From Alphaproteobacteria bacterium (lineage in GTDB: Bacteria; Pseudomonadota; Alphaproteobacteria; Caulobacterales; Maricaulaceae): 64,000 nt of DNA. A program made the translations under genes and the position numbers. Of this stretch, positions 1-8,328 are shown in pieces. The DNA lies in assembly GCA_016124205.1 (NCBI GenBank), contig WGOD01000003.1, positions 310,001-374,000 of the forward strand, written 5' to 3'. The notes beneath the pieces are model-generated. The model was given only the letters and a program-made list of their open reading frames with translations, made no database searches and was not told where the DNA came from. Position 1 is the first letter of the stretch. Each line of letters opens with the position of its first letter.

Positions 1-98
1 CCGATGTCAGCGCCGACGGCGTGGCGCTCGGTCCGGACGATTTGCGGGCTCTCAATCTCACCGAAGGCGAAAGGGCGCGCATCTGGGTGCGCGAATAG
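1..98 (+). CDS. astA: 3' end of probable arginine N-succinyltransferase (partial)
   Basis: The open frame ends at TAG 96-98 and gives 31 residues with no start inside the window. The tail has the shape seen at the C-terminus of AstA, a residue pattern ending in a small beta-barrel-like segment followed by VRE. Two bases separate it from astD, and astB follows, which fits the arginine succinyltransferase (AST) order. The assignment rests mainly on this context because too little protein is visible for domain evidence. Confidence 0.55.
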   Translation, partial: DVSADGVALGPDDLRALNLTEGERARIWVRE

Positions 99-100
99 TC

Positions 101-1555
101 ATGCAAGGTCAGTGCTTTATCGACGGCGAATGGCGCGGCGGGCGCGGCGAGGTCTTCAGGTCCACGGATCCGGCGAGCGGTGAAACCGTCTGGCAGGGCG
201 CGTCGGCCGATGCCGGCGATGTCGATGCGGCCTTCACCGCCGCGCGAAAAGCCTTTCCGGACTGGGCACAGACTTCGCTGAAGGAGCGTGTCGCCATCGT
301 CGAACGCTTCGGCGGGCTGCTGGCCGAGAACAAGGACACGCTGGCCGAACTGATCGCGCGGGAAACCGGCAAGGTGTTGTGGGACAGCCAGGGCGAGGCT
401 GCGGCCATGGCCGGAAAGATCGCCATCTCGGTGAAGGCTTATCACGACCGGACGGGCGAACACGCGCATGCCACCGATTTCGGCGAGGCCGTGCTGCGGC
501 ACAAGCCGCTCGGCGTGATGTTCGTGCTCGGCCCGTACAACTTCCCGGGTCACCTGCCGAACGGGCATATCGTTCCGGCGCTGATCGCGGGCAATACGGC
601 GGTGTTCAAACCGTCCGAACTGACCCCGGCGGTGGGCCAGCTCATGGCCTCGCTTTGGGAAAAGGCGGGCCTGCCGGCTGGTGTCCTCAACTTCGTGCCG
701 GGCGCACGGGAGACCGGCGCGGCGGCGCTCGATCACGATCAGCTGGACGGCGTGCTGTTCACCGGGTCGCATGCGACCGGCCAGTTCATCCACCGCAAGT
801 TCGCTGGCCGGACGGGCGTCCAGCTGGCGCTGGAAATGGGCGGCAACAATCCGCTCGTCGTATGGGATGCAGGCGATGCCGAGGCCGCAGCGCGGATCGC
901 GGTCCATTCCGCCTACATCACGACCGGTCAGCGCTGCTCCTGCGCGCGGCGGCTGATCCTGCCCGACGGCGCGGCGGGGCAGGCGGTCATCGACGCGATC
1001 GCGGACCTGGCCGGGCGGCTGACCATCGGGGCGTGGAACGACACCGACGAGGCCTTCATGGGGCCGCTGGTTTCGGGGCATGCGGCTGGCGCGGTGCTGC
1101 AGGCGCAAGACAAGCTGATTTCCGGCGGCGCTACGGCCATCGTCCGCGCGGCGCGTCTCGACCGCGGTGAGGCCTTCGTCTCGCCCGCACTGATCGACGT
1201 GACGGGTCTCGAGACCGGGGACGATGAAGTCTTCGGCCCGATGCTGCAGGTGCGGCGGGTCGGCTCGTTCGATGACGCGATGGCCGAAGCGAACAACACG
1301 GCCTACGGCCTGTCCGCAGGGCTCGTCAGCGATGACGAGGCGTTGTGGAACCGGTTCTGGACCGAGAGCCGGGCCGGGATCGTCAACCGTAACCGGCCGA
1401 CGCCGGGCGCGGCCAGCTCGATGCCGTTCGGCGGTCCGGGTCAGTCCGGCAATCTGCGTCCGAGCGCCTATTACGCGGCTGACTATTGCGCCTACCCTGT
1501 CGCCAGCCAGAACGCGGCCAAGCCCGAGCGCATGGCCATCAAGGGTCTGAAGTGA
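101..1555 (+). CDS. astD: Succinylglutamate-semialdehyde dehydrogenase
   Basis: This 484-residue protein is an NAD(P)-dependent aldehyde dehydrogenase that oxidises N-succinylglutamate 5-semialdehyde to N-succinylglutamate in AST-pathway arginine catabolism. The general-base glutamate lies in LEMGGNN (E245), the nucleophilic cysteine in TTGQRCS (C279), and the GPYNFPGHLPNGH segment near residue 144 is typical of AstD. The length is normal for the family. It starts two bases after the upstream stop, and its TGA overlaps the GTG start of astB, so the genes are translationally coupled. Membership in the AldDH superfamily is certain; the AstD subtype is supported by the astB neighbour. Confidence 0.93.
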   Translation: MQGQCFIDGEWRGGRGEVFRSTDPASGETVWQGASADAGDVDAAFTAARKAFPDWAQTSLKERVAIVERFGGLLAENKDTLAELIARETGKVLWDSQGEAAAMAGKIAISVKAYHDRTGEHAHATDFGEAVLRHKPLGVMFVLGPYNFPGHLPNGHIVPALIAGNTAVFKPSELTPAVGQLMASLWEKAGLPAGVLNFVPGARETGAAALDHDQLDGVLFTGSHATGQFIHRKFAGRTGVQLALEMGGNNPLVVWDAGDAEAAARIAVHSAYITTGQRCSCARRLILPDGAAGQAVIDAIADLAGRLTIGAWNDTDEAFMGPLVSGHAAGAVLQAQDKLISGGATAIVRAARLDRGEAFVSPALIDVTGLETGDDEVFGPMLQVRRVGSFDDAMAEANNTAYGLSAGLVSDDEALWNRFWTESRAGIVNRNRPTPGAASSMPFGGPGQSGNLRPSAYYAADYCAYPVASQNAAKPERMAIKGLK

Positions 1556-2892
1556 GCGCGGCCGAAGCCAATTTCGACGGCATCGTCGGCCCGACGCATA
1601 ATTATGGCGGGCTGTCTGAAGGCAATCTCGCGAGCGCGAAGAACCGCAATTTGACGAGTGAGCCGCGCGCCGGTGTGCTGCAGGGCCTCGCAAAGATGAA
1701 GCGTCTGCATGAGGCCGGACTGGTTCAGGGCTGGCTTCCGCCGCACGACCGTCCCTTCATTCCCTTCCTGCGGGCCGCCGGCTTTTCCGGATCGGACAAG
1801 CAAGTGCTCGAACGCGCCTGGAAGGCGACGCCGGATCTGGTGCGCAATGCCTATGCCGCCGCGCCGATGTGGGCGGCCAATGCCGCGACCGTGTCGCCGT
1901 CTGCCGAGACGGGCGACGGGCGGGTGCATTTCACGCCTGCGAATTTGCTGACGACGCTGCACCGGTCGCTGGAAGGCCCGCAGACGAAGCGTGCGCTCGA
2001 CTGGGCGTTCGCGGATCACGAGCGCTTTTGCGTGCACCCGCTTCTGCCCATGCAGCCCGCCTTTGCGGATGAAGGCGCGGCCAACCATGTCCGCCTCAGC
2101 GACGGGCAAGGCAGTCCCGGTGTCTCGATCCTGATTTATGGCCGCGAGGCCAGCGAAGCTTGGAGCGCGAAATTTCCCGCGCGTCAGACGAAGGAGGCGT
2201 GCGAAGCGGTGGCGCGCGCGCACGGGCTTGATCCGACGCGCACGGTGATCGCGCGGCAGGGCCGCGCCGCCATTGAGGCCGGTGCCTTCCACAATGACGT
2301 AGTCTGCGTCGGTACAAACAAGACGCTCTTCTTCCACCAACTGGCGTTCGAGGACCGCGAGGGCACGCTCGACGCCATCCGCCGGGCGGCGGACGGCCTG
2401 TTCGAGCCGCAATTCGTCCAGGTGAAGGACAGCGAAGTCCCCATCGCCGATGCGATCACCAGCTATCTCTTCAACTCGCAGCTTCTGGAATGGCCGGGTG
2501 AGGACCGCCTGGTCCTGACCGCGCCGGTCGAGACGGAAGAGACTGAAACCACGCGCGCCTATTGCGCGGCGATGGTGCGCGGGAACGGTCCGATCGGGCG
2601 GGTCGATTTCGTGGATGTGCGCCAGTCTATGCGCAATGGCGGCGGGCCGGCCTGCCTCAGGCTGCGCGTCGTGTTGACGGACGAGGAGCGCAGGGCGGTG
2701 ACGCCGACGGCGCTGTTCAGCGATGCGGTCTACGACCAGCTGATCGCTTGGGCCAAGACGCATTATCGCGAGACGCTGGCCCCCGACGATCTGCGCGATC
2801 CCGCACTGATGGACGAAAGCCGCGCCGCGCTCGATGCGCTGACGCAGATCCTTGAGCTGGGCTCAGGCTTCTACCCGTTTCAGCGGGCTTAG
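1552..2892 (+). CDS. astB: N-succinylarginine dihydrolase
   Basis: This 446-residue protein hydrolyses N-succinylarginine to N-succinylornithine, ammonia and CO2. The GTG start at 1552 overlaps the astD stop (GTGA) and gives the expected N-terminus, in which FDGIVGPTHNYGG follows within ten residues. The E. coli enzyme is about 447 residues. The Cys-His-Glu catalytic set is present: E174, H248 in AGAFHNDVVCVG and C368 in RNGGGPACLR. An upstream ATG at 1486 would extend far into astD and is rejected. It is cytoplasmic and part of the ast operon. Confidence 0.95.
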   Translation: MSAAEANFDGIVGPTHNYGGLSEGNLASAKNRNLTSEPRAGVLQGLAKMKRLHEAGLVQGWLPPHDRPFIPFLRAAGFSGSDKQVLERAWKATPDLVRNAYAAAPMWAANAATVSPSAETGDGRVHFTPANLLTTLHRSLEGPQTKRALDWAFADHERFCVHPLLPMQPAFADEGAANHVRLSDGQGSPGVSILIYGREASEAWSAKFPARQTKEACEAVARAHGLDPTRTVIARQGRAAIEAGAFHNDVVCVGTNKTLFFHQLAFEDREGTLDAIRRAADGLFEPQFVQVKDSEVPIADAITSYLFNSQLLEWPGEDRLVLTAPVETEETETTRAYCAAMVRGNGPIGRVDFVDVRQSMRNGGGPACLRLRVVLTDEERRAVTPTALFSDAVYDQLIAWAKTHYRETLAPDDLRDPALMDESRAALDALTQILELGSGFYPFQRA

Positions 2893-3003
2893 AGTTTCCC
2901 CCCCCTTATCGGGGGGAGGGGGACCACGAAGTGGGGGAGGGGGGAATTGCCCCCCTCGCCCTTCGGGCACTCCCCCCGCAGGCGGGGGGAGAAAGTCATT
3001 GGA
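2893..3003. repeat. C/G-tract palindromic intergenic repeat between convergent genes
   Basis: The 111 bases between the astB and phhA stops are built of C6-C8 and G5-G6 tracts. Two hairpin units are visible: one around 2898-2925, where a C tract, TTAT and a G tract pair, and a longer one around 2948-2990 containing GCCCTTCGGGC and a CCCCCCGC-AGGC-GGGGGG core. Such extragenic palindromes probably act as a bidirectional transcription end, but there is no clean T-run. Confidence 0.6.
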
Positions 3004-3885
3004 TTAGACCGCGATGGCGTGGCCCTTCAGCCCGCCGGACATCGCGTATTCCTGCGTGCCCTTCTGGTAGACCTTGTCACCCTCCTGGACGTCGGACGGT
3101 TTGAACTCGGGCAGGGTGGGGAGGCGCTCGTAGAGCGGTGCAAAGTCCACCGCGGTCGACTCCATCAGCTCGTCATAGCTGTCGATGACGAAATAGGTCT
3201 GCTGATAATCGTCATACCGGTAGTCGGTTCGCATGACGCGTTCGAGATCGAAGTGGATCCGGTTCGGCGACCGTGCCTCGAGCGAGAAGATCGACTCGCC
3301 CTTGGACGAGACGATGCCAGCGCCGTAGATGCGCAGCCCCTCATCGGAGCGGATCAGGCCGAATTCGACCGTGTACCAGTAGAGCCGGGCCATGTTCTTG
3401 ATCGTGTCGAACTGCAGCGAGCGCAGACCGCCTTCGCCATAGGCCTGCATGTAGTCGGCGAAGACCGGCTGGGTCAGCAGGGGGACGTGACCGAACACGT
3501 CGTGGAAGATGTCGGGCTCGGGCAGGTAATCGAGCCGGTCGCCGTCGCGGATGAAGCGGCCCGAAACGAAGCGGCGATTGGCCAGGTGGTCGTAGAATTC
3601 CTTTTCCGGGATCAGGCCCGGAACGGTGACGACCTGCCAGCCGGTCAGCTTCATCAGCTTTTCGTTGACCCGGCGGAAGTCGGGGATGCCGCCCTCGTTG
3701 AGATTCAGAAGCTCCAGCCCGCGGAAGTGTTCCGGGGCGGCGCGGCCTTTGAGGACGCCCATCTGGCGCTCATAGAGCGTGTTCCAGATCTCGTGCTCCT
3801 CGCGCGAGTACAAATCCCATTTCTGGTCGATCGTCAGATCGGCGCGCGGTGTCTGCTCGGCGACGATGGGGTCATTCACAGGCAT
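3004..3885 (-). CDS. phhA: Phenylalanine 4-monooxygenase
   Basis: This 293-residue protein is a non-haem iron, pterin-dependent aromatic amino-acid hydroxylase that converts phenylalanine to tyrosine. The iron-binding facial triad is visible: H128 and H133 in PDIFHDVFGH, and E174 in YWYTVEFGL. Its length matches bacterial PhhA. The start at 3885 is preceded by GGGAGG and, about 34 bases upstream, by a TATAAT hexamer. It converges on the ast operon, so two amino-acid catabolic units face each other. No pterin dehydratase (phhB) is adjacent. Confidence 0.95.
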   Translation of the reverse strand: MPVNDPIVAEQTPRADLTIDQKWDLYSREEHEIWNTLYERQMGVLKGRAAPEHFRGLELLNLNEGGIPDFRRVNEKLMKLTGWQVVTVPGLIPEKEFYDHLANRRFVSGRFIRDGDRLDYLPEPDIFHDVFGHVPLLTQPVFADYMQAYGEGGLRSLQFDTIKNMARLYWYTVEFGLIRSDEGLRIYGAGIVSSKGESIFSLEARSPNRIHFDLERVMRTDYRYDDYQQTYFVIDSYDELMESTAVDFAPLYERLPTLPEFKPSDVQEGDKVYQKGTQEYAMSGGLKGHAIAV

Positions 3886-3918
3886 GGCTGACCTCCCGGG
3901 GTAGTTTCATTTGTAACT

Positions 3919-3924
3919 ATTATA
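3919..3924 (-). promoter_or_regulatory. Probable phhA promoter -10 box
   Basis: On the minus strand a perfect TATAAT hexamer lies 34 bases before the phhA start in an otherwise GC-rich region. No clear -35 hexamer is seen at 17 bases. A GATTC sequence, a CcrM-type GANTC site, lies immediately upstream. This is a sequence call only. Confidence 0.4.
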
Positions 3925-3963
3925 GACCTGAATCGTTCCGGTTTCGAGGGGCAAACATGCGAA

Positions 3964-3989
3964 CGCCGCCCCGGTTGTCCGGGGCGGCG
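3964..3989 (-). terminator. Hairpin downstream of the crystallin-like gene
   Basis: An 11-bp perfect GC stem with a 4-base loop begins about 20 bases beyond the stop of the minus-strand gene at 4011. Only two T residues follow in that direction, so it is a strong hairpin but a weak intrinsic terminator. Confidence 0.6.
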
Positions 3990-4010
3990 TCCAATGTCAG
4001 CCAGGTGAGG

Positions 4011-5009
4011 CTAGCGCTCGGAAATGCAGAGCACGTTCAGCATCGCCTCGCACCGTCCGGACCGGCATTCCTGGCCGTTACCGAGGTGAATGGTGCGATA
4101 GCGGCGGCCACGGTCGACCGAGAAATAGGCCGCTTCGCTGTAACCCGCCTCGCGGCAGATGGCGTCAGCCGTCGCGGTGTCGCAGTCGCGGCCACCCGAA
4201 GCCATGCAGCGGTCGATCGAGCGTCCGTTGATCTCCGGCACCGGGAAGAACATCGTGCCGATGCCTTCAATGCCGCCGTCAATGTCGGTGTACCAGTTGC
4301 CACCGGGACCACCGGGACGTCCCGGACCGCCCGGACCACCCGGCCAGCCACCGCCGCCAACGCGGCGGACCGACGAGATCGAGTTGTTGAAATAGCCGTA
4401 TTGGGCGAGGTCACGGACATTGTCCGAGAAGACCTGACACTGGCTGCGGAAGTTGGAGTCGAGACAGACTTCCCAGCTCTCGCCGCGCGCGATCGCGATG
4501 GACGAGGCGCGGTCGTTGAAGCCGGTCCTGTTCAGGTCATAGATCTCCGACTGGGTGTCGAAGCGCTGACCGGTGTAGTTCGGGCCGTCATAGAGGCGAA
4601 TGCCGCTGGACGGGCGATCGACGAAACCGCCGCCACCACCGCCGGGTCCGGAGCCGTTGCGGACGAGACGCACGGACGAGACCCAGTTCGCCGGGTGGAA
4701 GCTGGCCACGTCGTTGTTCACGCGGATGCAGCGGCCGCCAAAGTTGATGTCTTCGCAGACTTCCCAGTCACCCGCCTCGACCTCAATCGACCAGGTGCGG
4801 TCATTGAAGTTCTGGCGGCGGAGATCTGCGGCATCGTCGCTGAGCGTGACGCGCTGGCCTCCGAAATTGGGCTGGGAATACAGGACGATCCCCGGCGTGC
4901 CGGGGTAGAAGGCTGCGGTCGGCGGCGCTTCCTGCGCCTGAAGCGCGCCAGCCGGAGCCAGCAGCGACAGGGCCCCGCAAATGAGGCCGAGCTTTGATTT
5001 CAAGGACAT
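4011..5009 (-). CDS. Secreted beta/gamma-crystallin family protein
   Basis: This 332-residue protein has a Sec signal peptide (residues 1-25, ending ALQA-Q). Two beta/gamma-crystallin domains follow at roughly residues 38-116 and 136-215. Each has paired Greek-key motifs of the GIVLYSQPNFGG / WEVCEDINFGGRC type. A glycine/proline linker (about 218-238) leads to a cysteine-containing C-terminal segment with six cysteines, probably disulfide-bonded. Microbial members often bind calcium, but the exact N/D-N/D-x-x-S/T-S sites are degenerate here. An exported or periplasmic role is inferred; the function is unknown. Confidence 0.8.
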   Translation of the reverse strand: MSLKSKLGLICGALSLLAPAGALQAQEAPPTAAFYPGTPGIVLYSQPNFGGQRVTLSDDAADLRRQNFNDRTWSIEVEAGDWEVCEDINFGGRCIRVNNDVASFHPANWVSSVRLVRNGSGPGGGGGGFVDRPSSGIRLYDGPNYTGQRFDTQSEIYDLNRTGFNDRASSIAIARGESWEVCLDSNFRSQCQVFSDNVRDLAQYGYFNNSISSVRRVGGGGWPGGPGGPGRPGGPGGNWYTDIDGGIEGIGTMFFPVPEINGRSIDRCMASGGRDCDTATADAICREAGYSEAAYFSVDRGRRYRTIHLGNGQECRSGRCEAMLNVLCISER

Positions 5010-5103
5010 GTCTTCTCCTCCCTCTTGGGCATCGAACCATACGCTAGATGGTCCGACATTAACCGCGATAACGCGCCATCTTCAGATTCGGTTCACGATT
5101 TCC

Positions 5104-7185
5104 CTATCGTCCACCGTCTTCGGGTTGTTCTTCCTCCTGCCGGCCCCGGTTTCCACCGAGCCCGAAGAGGCCGCGAATGATCTGTTCCTCCGTGGACGGT
5201 TCGTCTTCGCCTTCACCGTCCCCGGTGCCTTCGCCGTCATCCTGGTCGCCGCCGAGGCCGAGCGCGTTTCCGATCGCGCCGCGAATGGCATCTTCCGGGT
5301 CTTCGCCGCGGATCGCGCCGGTCACCGCGCCCTGCAGCAGTGCGCGGCTGATCGCTTCGAAGTCGATCGAGATGGACGGATTGGCGAAGCTGCCGCGAAT
5401 GCGGATCGGGATTTCAATCCCGCGCAGATCGGTTTCGCCGCCCTGACCCTGCAGGGAGGCGACCGCGCGCGGCCGCAGGCTGTAGTCGAGTGTTTGCCCG
5501 CCGATATCGACCGTGCCGGAACCGGCCACGCGCACGAGCGGGGAGAGCATCAGGAGGTCGTTGTTCGTCGCGACGCCATTGGCCAGCGTGAACGTGCCGC
5601 TCAATGAGGAGAAGTCGGTTTCTTCCTGGTCGCCGAAGCCCTCGGGCATTTCGCCGGAGGTGATCGAGGAGCGGATATTGCGCAGCACCTGCGCCAGGTT
5701 CACGCCCCGGATGGCCCCGTCGGCGAACTCGAAGCGGCCATTACCGCCGAGCCCGTTCATCAGGGCGGCGGTCGTGTTGCCGGTCGTCAGGATGTCGAGA
5801 TTGAGCGCGCCCGTACCTGAAAGCCGGTCGAAGCCCGCTGCCGCTTCAAGGAAGGGCAGGGCATCCAGCCGCTCGAGATTGGCATTGAGCGAGAAGGACG
5901 GCGTTCCCCGCCCGTTAGCGACGAAGTCGATCCGTCCGCGGCCTTCATAGAGGACGAAATTCGTGACCGCGGCAGCCAGACGGCTGTTGACGATATCGAC
6001 GTCGAGCTGGATCGGGCTGTCGCCGCTCTCGATCACGATATCGCCGAACAGGATACGGCCGGTCGTGAGCGTGAAGTCGACATCCACGAGGCCAAGCGGG
6101 GACAGGTCGATCGGGGTTTCCGGCCAGGGCTGGATCGCCCCGCCGCCCGTGCTTTCCCCGCCTTCCGGTAGGTAGGGATTCACATCGATTTCGGCGACGT
6201 TGAGATCGCCGGAGACCGCCGGGCGTGCGCCGCCGAGCGTCAGGACGAAATTGCCCGTCGCGTCGAGGTCGTCGAGCGACAGGGAGGCGTTCTGCAGCGC
6301 AACGCGCTCAAGGCTTCCCGAAATGTCGCCGGACGCTTCGAAGCGGTTGAAGGTGTCGCCCTCGGGCATGGGCGAGCCGAGGAAGTCGGCGAGATTGCGC
6401 AGCGACGGGATGGTGGTGTCCATGGCACCGGCATAGGCGATGGCTTCGCCTTCCAGCACCGCGCCATCGAGCGACAGCGTAACGAGGCGGCCGCCGAGCG
6501 ACAGGTCGAGCTCGGTTTGCGCACCCTCGAAAAAGGCGCGCAGGGAGCCGAGCGTGATGTCGAAGCTGATACTCTCGCCTTCGGTGGTCAGCGACCCCTC
6601 GATTTCGACCGGTTCGTCGACGCCCGGCATTTTCAGGCCGAGATCGAGCCCCTCGATCGCGCGGGTTTCGCCGCCGCTGCTGTAGAGGATTAGACCGTTC
6701 TCGATCCGGACGTCGGAAATCGTGCCGTCAAAGGGCAGGGCGCCCGGGCCCTGGCGGAAGCCGGTGCCGGACGAGGCGGGCGCGTCACTCTGATTGCCGC
6801 GCGACTCGAACGTCCAGTTGTTGCGGCCGCCAAGCTCGGTCAGGCGGATGACCGGGTCGATCAGGACAAACTCGTCAATCTCCACCCGGCGATTGATCAG
6901 TGGCCAGAGCTGGACCGCCAGACGCATTTCGCCAGCCTCGGCGAAGGCCTCGTCGCCGAAGCCCTCGGCGTTGCCGATCGTCACGTCCTCGGCGCGAATC
7001 TCCAGCCGGGGCAGGATGCTCAGGGATACGCTGCCCCCCAGCACGACATCGCGGCCGAGCGTGTCGCTGGCCGCGATCTGGGCGCGGTCGCGGTAGACCG
7101 ATTCCGGGATCAGGAAGGGCAGGGCAATCGCCGCTGCCAGAACGAGAACGATCAGGAGTCCGAGAATCGTCAGAATGCGGCGCAC
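5104..7185 (-). CDS. AsmA family protein
   Basis: The product is about 693 residues. An N-terminal membrane anchor (roughly residues 2-22) is followed by an AsmA-like start and a long beta-rich body, with an AsmA_2-type C-terminal region containing GNGRFEFADGAIRGVNLAQ. AsmA proteins belong to the bridge-like lipid transport superfamily acting between inner and outer membranes. I prefer the GTG start at 7185 because GGAGG sits seven bases before it. An ATG at 7209 would add eight residues. The C-terminus is very acidic and may be disordered. It is divergent from the M48 protease gene. Confidence 0.85.
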   Translation of the reverse strand: MRRILTILGLLIVLVLAAAIALPFLIPESVYRDRAQIAASDTLGRDVVLGGSVSLSILPRLEIRAEDVTIGNAEGFGDEAFAEAGEMRLAVQLWPLINRRVEIDEFVLIDPVIRLTELGGRNNWTFESRGNQSDAPASSGTGFRQGPGALPFDGTISDVRIENGLILYSSGGETRAIEGLDLGLKMPGVDEPVEIEGSLTTEGESISFDITLGSLRAFFEGAQTELDLSLGGRLVTLSLDGAVLEGEAIAYAGAMDTTIPSLRNLADFLGSPMPEGDTFNRFEASGDISGSLERVALQNASLSLDDLDATGNFVLTLGGARPAVSGDLNVAEIDVNPYLPEGGESTGGGAIQPWPETPIDLSPLGLVDVDFTLTTGRILFGDIVIESGDSPIQLDVDIVNSRLAAAVTNFVLYEGRGRIDFVANGRGTPSFSLNANLERLDALPFLEAAAGFDRLSGTGALNLDILTTGNTTAALMNGLGGNGRFEFADGAIRGVNLAQVLRNIRSSITSGEMPEGFGDQEETDFSSLSGTFTLANGVATNNDLLMLSPLVRVAGSGTVDIGGQTLDYSLRPRAVASLQGQGGETDLRGIEIPIRIRGSFANPSISIDFEAISRALLQGAVTGAIRGEDPEDAIRGAIGNALGLGGDQDDGEGTGDGEGEDEPSTEEQIIRGLFGLGGNRGRQEEEQPEDGGR

Positions 7186-7292
7186 GGGGAGACCTCCGTT
7201 CAGATTCAAGTCGTTCCGGCGGCGATGGCGACCGGCTTGCGCTCGCGCTACTATAGCAAAGGGAATGTGACGGGATCAGGGGGAATAGGGTC

Positions 7293-8072
7293 ATGTCGAA
7301 AAAAATCCTGCTCGACCGGCGTGAACTGGTCATCGGTCTCGCGGCCGGGACGATCGTCCCGCTGGCCGGATGCGCCGACAATGCCGCTCTGGGGCGCAAC
7401 CAGCTGATGCTGGTGTCGCAAGCGGAAATCGAGCGCCTGTCGGCGACGGCCTGGCGCGACACGATCCAGCGCGAACGCGTTCTGACCGATGCCGCCTATA
7501 CGCGCCGGCTCGAACGCGTTGGTACGCGCATGGCGGAAACGTCGGGGCTCAACCATCTCGACTGGGAATTCGTGGTCATCGATTCTGACCTGGTGAATGC
7601 CTGGGTGCTGCCGAACGGCAAGGTCGCCTTCTACAAGGGCCTGATGGATCTGGTGGAAACCGACGGGCATATCGCCACGATCATGGGGCACGAGATGGGC
7701 CATGTCGCCGGACGGCACGCCGCCGAACGCGCCAGCCAGCAGCGCGCCGCGAACATGGGCATGCAGCTCGTCGGCATGGCGCTCCAGAGCCAGGGCGTCG
7801 ACTACAATGCCGACATGGCCGCGGCGCTGGGCGCGGGCATCCAGTACGGCGTGATCCTGCCCTATTCGCGCGAGCACGAATTCGAGGCCGACCGGCTCGG
7901 CATCGACTACATGGTGGGCGCTGGATACGCCGCGCGCGACGCGATGGATGTCTGGCTGGCGATGTCGACCCTGCACCAGGACCGGGCGCTGGAATTCACC
8001 TCGACCCACCCGTCCGACGACGCAAGGATCGCCGCGATGCGGGCGCATATCGACGCGATGGGCTATATCTGA
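7293..8072 (+). CDS. M48 family metalloprotease, lipoprotein
   Basis: This 259-residue periplasmic or membrane-anchored zinc protease has an HEMGH motif (H133, E134, H137) and a downstream third zinc ligand in the REHEFEADRLG motif. The N-terminus carries two arginines, a hydrophobic stretch and a lipobox-like VPLAGC (C27), so it is probably a lipoprotein. It resembles LoiP/YcaL-type proteases that act in outer-membrane quality control. An adjacent divergent AsmA gene fits an envelope theme. Confidence 0.9.
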   Translation: MSKKILLDRRELVIGLAAGTIVPLAGCADNAALGRNQLMLVSQAEIERLSATAWRDTIQRERVLTDAAYTRRLERVGTRMAETSGLNHLDWEFVVIDSDLVNAWVLPNGKVAFYKGLMDLVETDGHIATIMGHEMGHVAGRHAAERASQQRAANMGMQLVGMALQSQGVDYNADMAAALGAGIQYGVILPYSREHEFEADRLGIDYMVGAGYAARDAMDVWLAMSTLHQDRALEFTSTHPSDDARIAAMRAHIDAMGYI

Positions 8073-8169
8073 CGGGATGCGATTTCGGACGCGCGGGACG
8101 GCACTGCAGCAGGCCTTGCGGGGTGCTTGAAACCCGCGCGGACCGGGTATAGGTTCCGCCGCCTTCCGT

Positions 8170-8246
8170 GCCGCCTTAGCTCAGTAGGTTAGAGCGCTAG
8201 ATTGTGGATCTAGAGGTCCCCCGTTCGAACCGGGGAGGCGGTACCA
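8170..8246 (+). tRNA. tRNA-His (GTG anticodon)
   Basis: A complete cloverleaf folds with a 7-bp acceptor stem, GCTC/GAGC D stem, CTAGA/TCTAG anticodon stem with loop TTGTGGA (anticodon GTG), and CCCCG/CGGGG T stem. CCA is encoded. The first acceptor pair is G1:U72, the discriminator base is A73 and no G-1 is templated, features known for alphaproteobacterial tRNA-His. The 3' half is the prophage attachment site and is restored intact after integration. Confidence 0.97.
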
Positions 8247-8252
8247 TTTTTC
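8202..8252 (+). repeat. attL core (51-bp direct repeat)
   Basis: The sequence from the tRNA-His anticodon loop through the CCA and five T residues is repeated without mismatch at 59936-59986. The tRNA gene is complete on this side, so this is the junction that retains the bacterial 5' half. Confidence 0.95.
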
Positions 8253-8284
8253 TTTCAATGCTTTAGCGGTGTTCCGTCAGGCGT

Positions 8285-8328
8285 CATTCCGACGCGCATT
8301 CTGACGCTCATTCCGACAAGCGTTCACG
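8285..8328 (+). repeat. Tandem 12-bp repeats beside attL, candidate integrase arm sites
   Basis: CATTCYGAC occurs at 8285-8293, 8297-8305 and 8309-8317, exactly 12 bp apart, and a degenerate TTCAC follows at 8323 in the same phase. They lie between the att core and the integrase stop codon. Position and regular spacing fit arm-type integrase or Xis binding sites. This role is inferred. Confidence 0.6.

Noticed and set aside
1492-2763. 423-codon open frame antisense to astB
   Set aside because: It is a high-GC shadow frame: arginine-rich, no recognisable domain, and completely covers a well-supported enzyme gene.
8285-8328. CRISPR-like or iteron origin repeats
   Set aside because: Only three or four short units between att and int; integrase arm sites are the simpler reading, and the replication genes are far away.
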